Source of the DNA: Thermoplasmata archaeon HGW-Thermoplasmata-1 | GTDB lineage: Archaea; Thermoplasmatota; E2; GCA-002838935 | NCBI GenBank assembly: GCA_002838935.1 | Contig: PGXE01000001.1 | Location: 1-32,320 of the forward strand | Length of the DNA stretch: 32,320 bases | Reading direction: 5' to 3' | Shown: piece by piece, positions 9,517-16,955 of the stretch | Numbering within the stretch: the first letter of the stretch is position 1 | Layout: each line of letters begins with the position of its first letter | Program-made: the position numbers and the translations under genes | Notes under the pieces: model-generated | Seen by the model: the letters and a program-made list of their open reading frames with translations, nothing else | What the model was told of the DNA's origin: nothing | Database searches by the model: none

Positions 9517-11076
9517 ATGAAAAAAAATCATCTGCTGCCGGCGGTTCTCGCCTTGCTGCTCGTTGGTACCATATTATCCGGCGTGGCGCTTTCGTCGCCA
9601 TGGTGGGGATTCAAATACGATATGAGCGTGGAGATGAGTTACTACGGCTTTAGCTACGACGAGGATTACAGCGTAAAAGGCGAGTTCTATTTCGATGAGC
9701 TACGGGTAGATTACAGGGGTGACAACGAGAAATCCACGACCACCATGTCGTACGAGAACGACGAATTGAAGGATAGCATGCCCTCCACCATAAAGGTGTT
9801 TAAAACAACGGCCATCTTCGCATGGCTCGGTTTTGGTTTTTCTCTTGCCGCCTTTTTTGCCTGCCTGTTGTATGTTCTCTCTGCGCAGGGGCTCGAAGAC
9901 CCTCTTAAGAGAATATCGTCAAGATTCGGCAGCGGGCATCTTGCCGCCGCCTTCGCGGTGATAGCGCTCGTTTTTCTGATAACGGCACCAGCCTACTTTG
10001 CATCCGAACTTCCGGAAGCGTTGTCGGACGACGACGCGGGCATATACTCCTTTAAAGGCGAAGAGTCCGAGAAGGACACTTATTACAGTTACGAAAGGAC
10101 GTGGGGGCCGATGAAGGGATATTCGCTTGATATAGCGGCGGCGTGCTTGGTATTCGCCTGTTTCGCCGCAGCCGGCGTTGCCGCATACTTGTCGGTGGCG
10201 ATGGGCGCTAGCGCGGCCGCCGGAATTCCTGCGGATGGACTAGCGCAAAACGGTGCGGTAATCGTGCAAAGCGCCGCAAAGCCGTTTGCGCTCGATGCCA
10301 CAGCCGAAAAGAAGGCGCAAAAAGCAGCCCGCACTGCGCCCGCGGCTGCCGGTGGCGGCGAGCGCGCCGCGCACGTCAAAGTTTCCAAAAAAGAGTCGCG
10401 CAGGGAAACCGGAGGTGCGGTCGGACCGGGCAGGCGCAGGGACGTCGTAGTCGCAGGAATAGCCGCGGCGGCTGTTGTGATAATCGCCCTTTCGCTAGTC
10501 CTCGCCTATTTCTACGGAGACTTCGGCATGGTCGGCTCATCGGAAGAGATCGGGGCGCAAGGCAGCGATTACCTGATAACGTGGCAGTCGGTGCAGAAGC
10601 CGGCAGGCTCGTCGAGCTGGTATTCGGAAGAGAGTGAGTCGCGCGAGGTAGAATTCAAGATAGATGATTATAATGTGAGGGACGTAACCTTTAATCTCAC
10701 TTGGGAAGATGACGAGACAGACCTAACGGACTACGATTCGTTTTCACTTGTCGTCTATGATCCCAAAGGGGCGCAGGTGGCGTCGGGCTCTTCCTCCGAC
10801 GGCAAGATAACGATGAGAATCGACGTTTATTCGCTTCCGCCGGCAATGACGGTCAATGCGGATTCGGAGGCTGGTGCGATAAACGAAACGAACCGGATAT
10901 TCCCTCCAAACAGCCTTGGAAAAGGGACGTGGAGAGCGGTCGTGAAACTCGACGACACCGGAAGCCCGCTAAATCAATTGCCGGTATCCTCGCCATTGCC
11001 GCTTGATGAAGGGAATTCGTGGAAACTCGAGGCCGCGTACAGGGTGAACGAACCGATGGCCAAGAAACTTGAGTGA
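9517..11076 (+). CDS. Multi-TM membrane protein with Lys/Ala-rich linker and C-terminal extracellular beta domain
   Basis: 519 aa; N-terminal TM, three further TMs, basic/Ala-rich linker, a fifth TM (VVVAGIAAAAVVIIALSLVLAYFYG), then a beta-rich domain (FNLTWEDDETDL...SLVVYDPKGAQV...GTWRAVVKLDD). Starts directly after the upstream TAG. Confidence 0.75.
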   Translation: MKKNHLLPAVLALLLVGTILSGVALSSPWWGFKYDMSVEMSYYGFSYDEDYSVKGEFYFDELRVDYRGDNEKSTTTMSYENDELKDSMPSTIKVFKTTAIFAWLGFGFSLAAFFACLLYVLSAQGLEDPLKRISSRFGSGHLAAAFAVIALVFLITAPAYFASELPEALSDDDAGIYSFKGEESEKDTYYSYERTWGPMKGYSLDIAAACLVFACFAAAGVAAYLSVAMGASAAAGIPADGLAQNGAVIVQSAAKPFALDATAEKKAQKAARTAPAAAGGGERAAHVKVSKKESRRETGGAVGPGRRRDVVVAGIAAAAVVIIALSLVLAYFYGDFGMVGSSEEIGAQGSDYLITWQSVQKPAGSSSWYSEESESREVEFKIDDYNVRDVTFNLTWEDDETDLTDYDSFSLVVYDPKGAQVASGSSSDGKITMRIDVYSLPPAMTVNADSEAGAINETNRIFPPNSLGKGTWRAVVKLDDTGSPLNQLPVSSPLPLDEGNSWKLEAAYRVNEPMAKKLE

Positions 11077-11097
11077 TATGGATAAAGGAGGCAAAAA

Positions 11098-11494
11098 ATG
11101 AAGAAAGGGAAAAACAACAGTCCGGTCATGGCAATACCGGTCGTAGCGGCGGTCATGGACAGTTTGGCATTCAGCGGCTGCTTTGACACCGGTTTTTTCA
11201 CCGATGCCGACGAAGCCTTTTCCGAGTCCGTCGGAGGTTATGCGAATAAAACATATTAGTTCACTGTGCCATCAGGGAGCGAAGAGATGGAGATAAAATA
11301 CATTTTTCGGGCGGCGGCTCATGTCCGGTCTCGCTGAAAAATCCCGGCGGCGGAACCGTAAAATCATTCAACTTCGACGGCGGCAGCGCCGAAACCGGCA
11401 CCTTCTACAAGAAGAGCAGTCCAGAGCCGGGCGAATGGAGCCTCGAGGTCAGGGTAGCCGGCGGAGCGGCCTACTCCTTCGGGGTTTATTACTA
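11098..11494 (+). pseudogene. Broken small lipoprotein gene (in-frame TAG plus a 1-nt frameshift at a T-run)
   Basis: MKKGKNNSPVMAIPVVAAVMDSLAFSGCFDTGFFTDADEAFSESVGGYANKTY*FTVPSGSEEMEIKYIF | (frame change at T5, about 11303-11307) | SGGGSCPVSLKNPGGGTVKSFNFDGGSAETGTFYKKSSPEPGEWSLEVRVAGGAAYSFGVYY*. Protein-like sequence continues past both lesions. Confidence 0.7.
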
Positions 11495-11588
11495 ATGGAC
11501 TCGGCATCGCCCCGGCTCTTCTCATTTATTTTCCTTCTGCACGAATCTGGTTAATACGATGGCCGCCCGGGGGTTGAACGGGGATCGG

Positions 11589-12755
11589 CTAAACCCTGCC
11601 CTCTTTTTTGAAAATTCTAAGCAGCGAATCAAAATCCGCATCCGTCTTGAAAGCCTTGGGCGAGAAGTGCGAACGTGCGGCCGCAAAGCCAGCTTCCCGA
11701 AGCCGTTCCAGCAAAAGTCCGGTCGGCATCGGCTGCGTCTTGGCAACGCTCGATATCTCGTCGGTCGTGTAATGAAAGGGAGGCATGCCGATCTCGCCCC
11801 TTGCGATTTCAAGCAGCTTGATAGCTTTCTCGCGCTTATCGAGCGTCATCTGCGGGATTATGCGAAGCAGCCCCTCCACGAACTCCTTTTCGTGAAGCTC
11901 CCCGAGCCAGAGCGGCCCGGCATACTCCCTGCCTTGCAGTTCGTGCGGGTGTTTTATCGCTTCGTAACCAGCCCCCTCGCGCTTCTCCAGATACCCGATA
12001 TTCGCAAGTCCGTTAGCGGCTGCGGTCCTGCCTTTTCTTACGCGCACGTAAGTCCTGAAGTAATGGTCGGAGCAGTAGGAAAAAAGCGGTTCTATCGCGC
12101 GGTCGTGTTTTGCCCCTTCCCTTGCGATGAAACCCAGCAATATCCTTATGCCGTGCTCGTGCATCCCGACGTTGCGCATCGGCCTTGCCCCGTATCTTCT
12201 CAGGCAGACCTTGGCGTAGGTGCCGCAAAGGGGCGCGGTATCGGTCGCCGTGATTGCGAGGACCCCGTCGCGGTTTATCGCCCTGAAGCAGTTATCCACG
12301 AAAAGCGCGGGGCTGCCAAAAGGATCCACGTCGATGTAGTCGAAATGGTCGGAAACGAGCAACGCGTTGAGGTCGCGTCTCGTTATCGTGACGTTTTCAA
12401 GAGAATTAAGCCGAACGTTTTCTTCTATAATGCGCACCGCGTTTTCGCTGATGTCGTTTGCCACAACGTCGATGCCGCAGCCGCACTCGTTCGCTATCCT
12501 GACGGCTCGCGCACCGCTTGCGGCAAGGCCGTCGAGGATGCGCATAGGCCTTTTGCTAGTTTCGGCAAGCAGTCGGCAGGCGGCTATCGATATATCCCTC
12601 GACATCGTCATTGCAGGGTTATAGAAAACGGTGCCGTCCTTTATTCCCGGCCCGCGCTCTCCGAACTCTTTTGAATGATCGCAAAAAGAGGGAACCGGGA
12701 GGGTCAGGCGTGTCGCGCCTTCCCTTGTTTCCCGCGTATCGAAATTCTTTTTCAT
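11589..12755 (-). CDS. trm1: tRNA (guanine(26)-N(2))-dimethyltransferase
   Basis: REGATRLTLPVP, VFYNPAMTMSRDIS, LDGLAASGARAVR, DVDPFGSPALFVD, ITATDTAPLCGTY; typical archaeal Trm1. Confidence 0.95.
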   Translation of the reverse strand: MKKNFDTRETREGATRLTLPVPSFCDHSKEFGERGPGIKDGTVFYNPAMTMSRDISIAACRLLAETSKRPMRILDGLAASGARAVRIANECGCGIDVVANDISENAVRIIEENVRLNSLENVTITRRDLNALLVSDHFDYIDVDPFGSPALFVDNCFRAINRDGVLAITATDTAPLCGTYAKVCLRRYGARPMRNVGMHEHGIRILLGFIAREGAKHDRAIEPLFSYCSDHYFRTYVRVRKGRTAAANGLANIGYLEKREGAGYEAIKHPHELQGREYAGPLWLGELHEKEFVEGLLRIIPQMTLDKREKAIKLLEIARGEIGMPPFHYTTDEISSVAKTQPMPTGLLLERLREAGFAAARSHFSPKAFKTDADFDSLLRIFKKEGRV

Positions 12756-13315
12756 GCTTGGAATGAAGGCAGTTTGTCCTTTAGAATCTTCTCTATCTTG
12801 TAGGGTAACAGGTTCTGGTTGACTGGCGTGACTTCAAGTATGCGCACGTCGTCCCTTCTCCTGATGTCCTGCAGAAGCGGGTTCCTGCTCTTTTTGTGCA
12901 GCGTCATGAGCATGGGCTTGTTGCAGTCGAGGGCGTCCTTTACCGCCTGGCAGAACTCATCCGACAGCATCTCCATCTTTCCCACCTCGTCTATGACGAT
13001 TATCTCGGTCTTTTCGTCTTCTATCGCATTCCTTATGGCGCCGACGCCTATCCGCACCAGCGTCTTGAGGTCTATGCCGTAGTCGCCGACGTGGTCTGCG
13101 CTGTCCATGCCGACCTGCGAGAAAATGGCCTCTTCCTTGGTTTTCCAGTCGAGGATCTTGAAGCCCACCCGGATTTTGTTCTCTTCGATAGTTGGGGTTA
13201 TCATGCCGCCTACCTGATGGTCATGCGCCTCAAGTTTGGCTATTATTTTCATAAGCGTCTCGGTCTTTCCCACGCCCGGCAGACCGGTTATGCCTATCTT
13301 CGGTACATCGTCCAT
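12752..13315 (-). CDS. THEP1/NTPase_1-family nucleoside-triphosphatase (start at MDDVPKIGI likely)
   Basis: GLPGVGKTETLMKI Walker A, IIVIDEVGKMEMLS Walker B, MLMTLHKKSRNPLLQ; 4-nt overlap with trm1. Confidence 0.9.
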   Translation of the reverse strand: MDDVPKIGITGLPGVGKTETLMKIIAKLEAHDHQVGGMITPTIEENKIRVGFKILDWKTKEEAIFSQVGMDSADHVGDYGIDLKTLVRIGVGAIRNAIEDEKTEIIVIDEVGKMEMLSDEFCQAVKDALDCNKPMLMTLHKKSRNPLLQDIRRRDDVRILEVTPVNQNLLPYKIEKILKDKLPSFQA

Positions 13316-13367
13316 ACGCAAGCCCCTTATCCTTACCCATATCATCAGTCCGATTAGAAAGCTTTCG

Positions 13368-14138
13368 CTACCTGAAAGACGGCGTTTGCGCCGCCGTAGC
13401 GTTTTTTTCTTTTAGGTAGACGTAGGGCGGTCCCAGCAGGATGTATGCGCCAGCGGCCACGATGAGCGACCAGGGGGCGAACAGGTAAAACCTTGTTCCG
13501 AAAAGAATGGTCAGGACGATTGGTATCGCGAACGCGTATGCTATCCACCCCTTGACTTTGGGCCACTTGAGCCTTGACGAGACCATGGCAGCCGACATTA
13601 CCACTACCGGAGGCAGGACGAAAGCCCAGTGCAGGTCGAGGGCGACGGTTGCGCAGACCCACAACTCCACTGCAAGCGTGGGAAGTCCAAGGAATATCTT
13701 CCTGTTCGAGCCGCCGTCCGAGTACTCGAAGCGGGCGAGCCGGAGCATGCCGAGCACAAGAAGGAAGCCTATCGTTGCGGTTACGAACAGGTTTCCGGCA
13801 GTAATGCCTATGCTGGAGGCAAAAGCGTCCGAGCCGTAGAACTTCCCGAATATCAGCACGGAAGGCGCTATGCAAAACGAGGTCATATCGGAGAAACCGT
13901 CGAGGTATTCCCCGAGCCTGCATTCGCTTTTCACCAATCTTGCCACTATGCCGTCTATGCCGTCGGCGAGCGATGCGAGCAGCATGAACGTGACCGCCAA
14001 ATCGAAACGCTGGAGCATGACGGAGAACATCGAAGCCATGCCGAAAAGACCGTTTAGTATGGTGACTATATCCGCAAGCGATATGAGTTGCAAGAGAGAT
14101 AGTTTCCCTGCGTTTTTTTCTGCAGCCGATTTTTGCAT
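13368..14138 (-). CDS. CDP-alcohol phosphatidyltransferase (archaetidylserine synthase/PssA-like); start at MQKSAAEK
   Basis: CDP-OH-P motif DGIDGIVARLVKSECRLGEYLDGFSD (DGx2ARx8Gx3Dx3D), multiple TMs. An AT-rich TATA-like element about 26 nt upstream supports the shorter start. Confidence 0.88.
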   Translation of the reverse strand: MQKSAAEKNAGKLSLLQLISLADIVTILNGLFGMASMFSVMLQRFDLAVTFMLLASLADGIDGIVARLVKSECRLGEYLDGFSDMTSFCIAPSVLIFGKFYGSDAFASSIGITAGNLFVTATIGFLLVLGMLRLARFEYSDGGSNRKIFLGLPTLAVELWVCATVALDLHWAFVLPPVVVMSAAMVSSRLKWPKVKGWIAYAFAIPIVLTILFGTRFYLFAPWSLIVAAGAYILLGPPYVYLKEKNATAAQTPSFR

Positions 14139-14285
14139 AGGCCATAGATAGCGTGCGGCATTAAAAATTATTTGCGGGTAGTAAGAGTAAACCGTCGAGG
14201 TAAAACAGATTACGTTTTCGACGATAGGCGAAATAATTGTTTGTGCGTGGGGGAACATGTAGTTGGCAAATGAAACGTTCGAGGC

Positions 14286-14305
14286 GCCTCGGACGTGACT
14301 CACGC
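14286..14305 (-). repeat. Partial repeat of the tRNA-Phe T-arm/3' acceptor end
   Basis: gcctcggacgtga-ctc-acgc (14286-14305) against gcctcggacgtga-tttgaac-acgc in the tRNA (14381-14404): 13-nt exact block plus acgc. Confidence 0.6.
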
Positions 14306-14376
14306 ACCGATAATCCCTGCGGTCGCATTGGTGCTAAGCCCCGCCCCCGTTTGGTTAATTGGAGAAGTAGGTTACT

Positions 14377-14452
14377 TGGTGCCTCGGACGTGATTTGAAC
14401 ACGCGACTTCCAGATCTTCAGTCTGGCACTCTCCCAGCTGAGTTACCGAGGC
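14377..14452 (-). tRNA. tRNA-Phe(GAA), 3' CCA encoded
   Basis: Minus strand GCCTCGGTAACTCAGCTGGGAGAGTGCCAGACTGAAGATCTGGAAGTCGCGTGTTCAAATCACGTCCGAGGC-A-CCA: 7-bp acceptor stem, D arm ACTC/GAGT, anticodon stem CCAGA/TCTGG with GAA, T arm with TTCAAAT. Confidence 0.96.
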
Positions 14453-14515
14453 GAGAAGTAAAGTCTGGAATATAAAGAGGGGTTAATAAGCATTACTGGA
14501 TTTTCCAAAATAAGG

Positions 14516-14833
14516 TTATTGGAGGATGCTTTCGAGTTCGAGAAGGGTCCGTGACATATTATTTATCATTTCTTTTAGATGGCTGATGAATCCCTTTACC
14601 TCGTTTGATGTTACCGCTCCCTGTGCCGAGGGGGCTATCAGCATCTCCTGCTCGAGCATACGCAGGGAATATCTGACCTTGTGCTGCGGGTAACCCGTGG
14701 TCTCCGAAAGCCGTATTATCCCTATCGGCTCGTTGTCTATTACCGCCTTGAGTATCGATACATGCCGCTCAAGCAGTTCCATCTCATTTTCTAGCTTGCT
14801 TGTAAGTACGCTTCCACTGTCAATCATTCTCAT
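14516..14833 (-). CDS. Small wHTH-like regulatory protein
   Basis: 105 aa; ILKAVIDNEPIGIIRLSETTGYPQHKVRYSLRMLEQEMLIAPS reads as a winged HTH, followed by a coiled-coil-like C-terminus. Confidence 0.7.
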   Translation of the reverse strand: MRMIDSGSVLTSKLENEMELLERHVSILKAVIDNEPIGIIRLSETTGYPQHKVRYSLRMLEQEMLIAPSAQGAVTSNEVKGFISHLKEMINNMSRTLLELESILQ

Positions 14834-14957
14834 TCACCTTCCCCATGTCACGGGATGCCGTGCTTATTGGCATATCACGTGCTAGCATGAACCGTAGCGC
14901 TCCTCGATATTTAAACATATTCCAGTCCTGCTCCAGCTATGGCAGAGGTCGGACGCG

Positions 14958-15572
14958 CTACTTCCCCTTGCGTTTTGTCTTGTCGGGAGAGAGCGCGGTT
15001 TTTTTGAAAAACAGTTTTTTGTACAGGTTTTTGTCCGGGAACATGCCCTCCTTTGCGAACCGTACGTCCTCGACCGAGTAGAAAGCGTCTGGTGAGCAGG
15101 TTGTTATATCCCCGACTATGTCCTTCAGGTTGGCCCTCTGTATCACCGTGAATATTATCTTCACGTCGCCCTTTACCCCTTTGGCGTCTATCATGGTGAT
15201 GCCGTATTTCTTTTCCTTTAGCTTTTCTATTAGCGCTTCCGGATTCTGTTTGGTTATTATCCTGACTATCAGCAGACCAAGCGATAGCCTGTTCTCTATC
15301 AGCATGCCGACGTATGTGCCGGTGGCAAAGCCTGCGCCGTAGGCGAGGTAGGATACCCAGTTCGTAAGGTTCTGGACAATCTGCCCTATCGCAAGCAGCC
15401 ATATTATGACTTCGAAGAAACCGAGCACGGGCGCGATGTACTTTATCCCTTTCGATATGAATATGACCCTGATCGTTCCTATGCTTACGTCCACTATGCG
15501 TGCAAGAAATATGAGTACGGGTATGACGACCCAACTCCATATGCCCGAATCGATGAAGGATGGTATGTCCAT
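14958..15572 (-). CDS. UPF0316/DUF2179-family membrane protein
   Basis: FLARIVDVSIGTIRVIFISKGIKYIAPVLGFFEVIIWLLAIGQIVQNL plus C-terminal DUF2179-like GVKGDVKIIFTVIQRANLKDIV. Confidence 0.88.
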   Translation of the reverse strand: MDIPSFIDSGIWSWVVIPVLIFLARIVDVSIGTIRVIFISKGIKYIAPVLGFFEVIIWLLAIGQIVQNLTNWVSYLAYGAGFATGTYVGMLIENRLSLGLLIVRIITKQNPEALIEKLKEKKYGITMIDAKGVKGDVKIIFTVIQRANLKDIVGDITTCSPDAFYSVEDVRFAKEGMFPDKNLYKKLFFKKTALSPDKTKRKGK

Positions 15573-15639
15573 GCTAATCGCTTCCTGTGCCTGATGTGGC
15601 GATATCTCCGGTGGATATTAATTCTTTTATCCTCATCGT

Positions 15640-15751
15640 GAGGATGCCGCTAATTGAGGATGCCGCTAATTGAGGATGCCGCTAATTGAGGATGCCGCTA
15701 ATTGAGGATGCCGTTAATTGAGGATGCCGTTAATTGAGGATGCCGTTAATC
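15640..15751. repeat. Tandem minisatellite, 16-bp unit x 7 (gaggatgccg[c/t]taatt)
   Basis: Units at 15640, 15656, 15672, 15688 (gctaatt) and 15704, 15720, 15736 (gttaatt; last base of the last unit is c). Confidence 0.98.
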
Positions 15752-16037
15752 GGCGCATACCGTCGGCATCGGCATAACCAACAACCGGCAGGAATGACGG
15801 CGAAATGAGCGATGAGGAGCTGGACTGTTAATGTGTGAAAAAGTCATTTTTAGCGGTTGGTGAATAATTGCACGATTGTGTCAATCTAATCGTCCGCTAA
15901 TCAGACATTAATCGATATGCAAATAACGGATTTTCGGATAATATGATTAGAGCCGCATAGTGCAGATGAAGCGACAGGTGCGGCATAGGTCCGCATGAAA
16001 CAGAAGGGTGCGGCCGTAGTGCGGCATATAGACAACC

Positions 16038-16045
16038 CTATAAAC
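16038..16045 (+). promoter_or_regulatory. TATA box for the CDF transporter gene
   Basis: ctataaac centred about 25 nt upstream of ATG 16067. Confidence 0.5.
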
Positions 16046-16066
16046 GCAAAAATCATCATCCCACTC

Positions 16067-16933
16067 ATGTCGATGTGCAAAAAGCATATGGGCCTTCTGA
16101 TAGCCGGCACCTCGGTCATCTTGAACGTGGTGCTTTTCGGGTTCAAGTTCTGGGTGGGGGAGATATCGAATTCGGTATCGCTTGTGGCCGACGCGTGGCA
16201 CACGCTTTCCGACAGTTTCACCTCGATAATCGTCATATTCGGTTTCTGGATGGCATCGCGCCCCGAAGACGAAAAGCACCCCTTCGGCCACGGGCGTGCG
16301 GAATCGGTGGGCGCCGTGGTTGTCGGAACCCTGCTCGGCGTAGTGAGCGTGGGTTTTTTCAGGCAGGCGATTCTGAGGTTAACCCATTACGAAGCCGCAA
16401 ATTTCGGGCTGCCTGCAATAATAGTCACCGCCGTCTGTATCATAGTAAAAGAGGGGATGGCGCAGGTTTCTATACGCGCGGGCCGCGGGGCGAATTCGCA
16501 ATCGCTTGTCGCCGACGGCTGGCACCACAGAAGCGACGCCATAACCTCGGTGATAATACTCGCCGGAATATTCATGGGTAAGTATCTATGGTGGATAGAC
16601 GGCGCGATGGGGATAGTCGTTTCGGCGTTCATACTTTATGCCGCAGTAGGCATCGTAAGGGAGGCCGCGAGCACGCTTTTGGGTGAATCGCCGAAAAAAG
16701 AGTTCGAAGACAGGATACGGAAGATAATCTGCGATGCGGCGCCCGAGGCGTGCAAGGCGCATCACCTGCACATGCATCACTACGGCGACCACACCGAGGT
16801 AACCGTGCATCTCTGCCTTCCGCCGCGAATGACCGTGAGGCGGGCGCACATCATCGCCAAGGGGGCGGAGGTCGCATTAAAAGAGAAGATGGGCATAGAT
16901 GCGACAATCCACATGGACCCGGACGACAACTGA
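16067..16933 (+). CDS. Cation diffusion facilitator (CDF) family transporter
   Basis: VSLVADAWHTLSDSFTSIIVIFGF and SLVADGWHHRSDAITSVIILAG (HxxxD metal sites), HPFGHGRAESVGAVVVG, C-terminal cytoplasmic domain HHLHMHHYGDHTEVTVHLCLP. Start moved from 15995 to 16067 on TATA spacing. Confidence 0.93.
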   Translation: MSMCKKHMGLLIAGTSVILNVVLFGFKFWVGEISNSVSLVADAWHTLSDSFTSIIVIFGFWMASRPEDEKHPFGHGRAESVGAVVVGTLLGVVSVGFFRQAILRLTHYEAANFGLPAIIVTAVCIIVKEGMAQVSIRAGRGANSQSLVADGWHHRSDAITSVIILAGIFMGKYLWWIDGAMGIVVSAFILYAAVGIVREAASTLLGESPKKEFEDRIRKIICDAAPEACKAHHLHMHHYGDHTEVTVHLCLPPRMTVRRAHIIAKGAEVALKEKMGIDATIHMDPDDN

Positions 16934-16955
16934 GAATTGAGCGGGGGCAAAAAGC

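Noticed and set aside
11257-11259. In-frame TAG considered as a pyrrolysine codon
   Set aside because: TAG terminates several intact genes in the window and a second lesion (frameshift) follows, so pseudogenisation or sequence error is more likely.
11321-11554. 77-aa ORF MSGLAEKSRRRNRK...
   Set aside because: Out-of-frame reading of the broken lipoprotein gene; the adjacent frame gives a sensible protein.
11557-11590. tRNA-like GTTCAAC motif on the minus strand downstream of trm1
   Set aside because: The flanking bases do not form a T-arm or acceptor stem; no cloverleaf could be drawn.
11559-12674. 371-aa plus-strand ORF opposite trm1
   Set aside because: Shadow ORF antisense to a clearly conserved Trm1; composition (Arg/His/Val-rich) is typical of reverse-complement reading in GC-rich DNA.
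15640-15751. Considered as a CRISPR array
   Set aside because: Repeats are contiguous 16-mers with no spacers and no cas genes nearby; it is a simple minisatellite.
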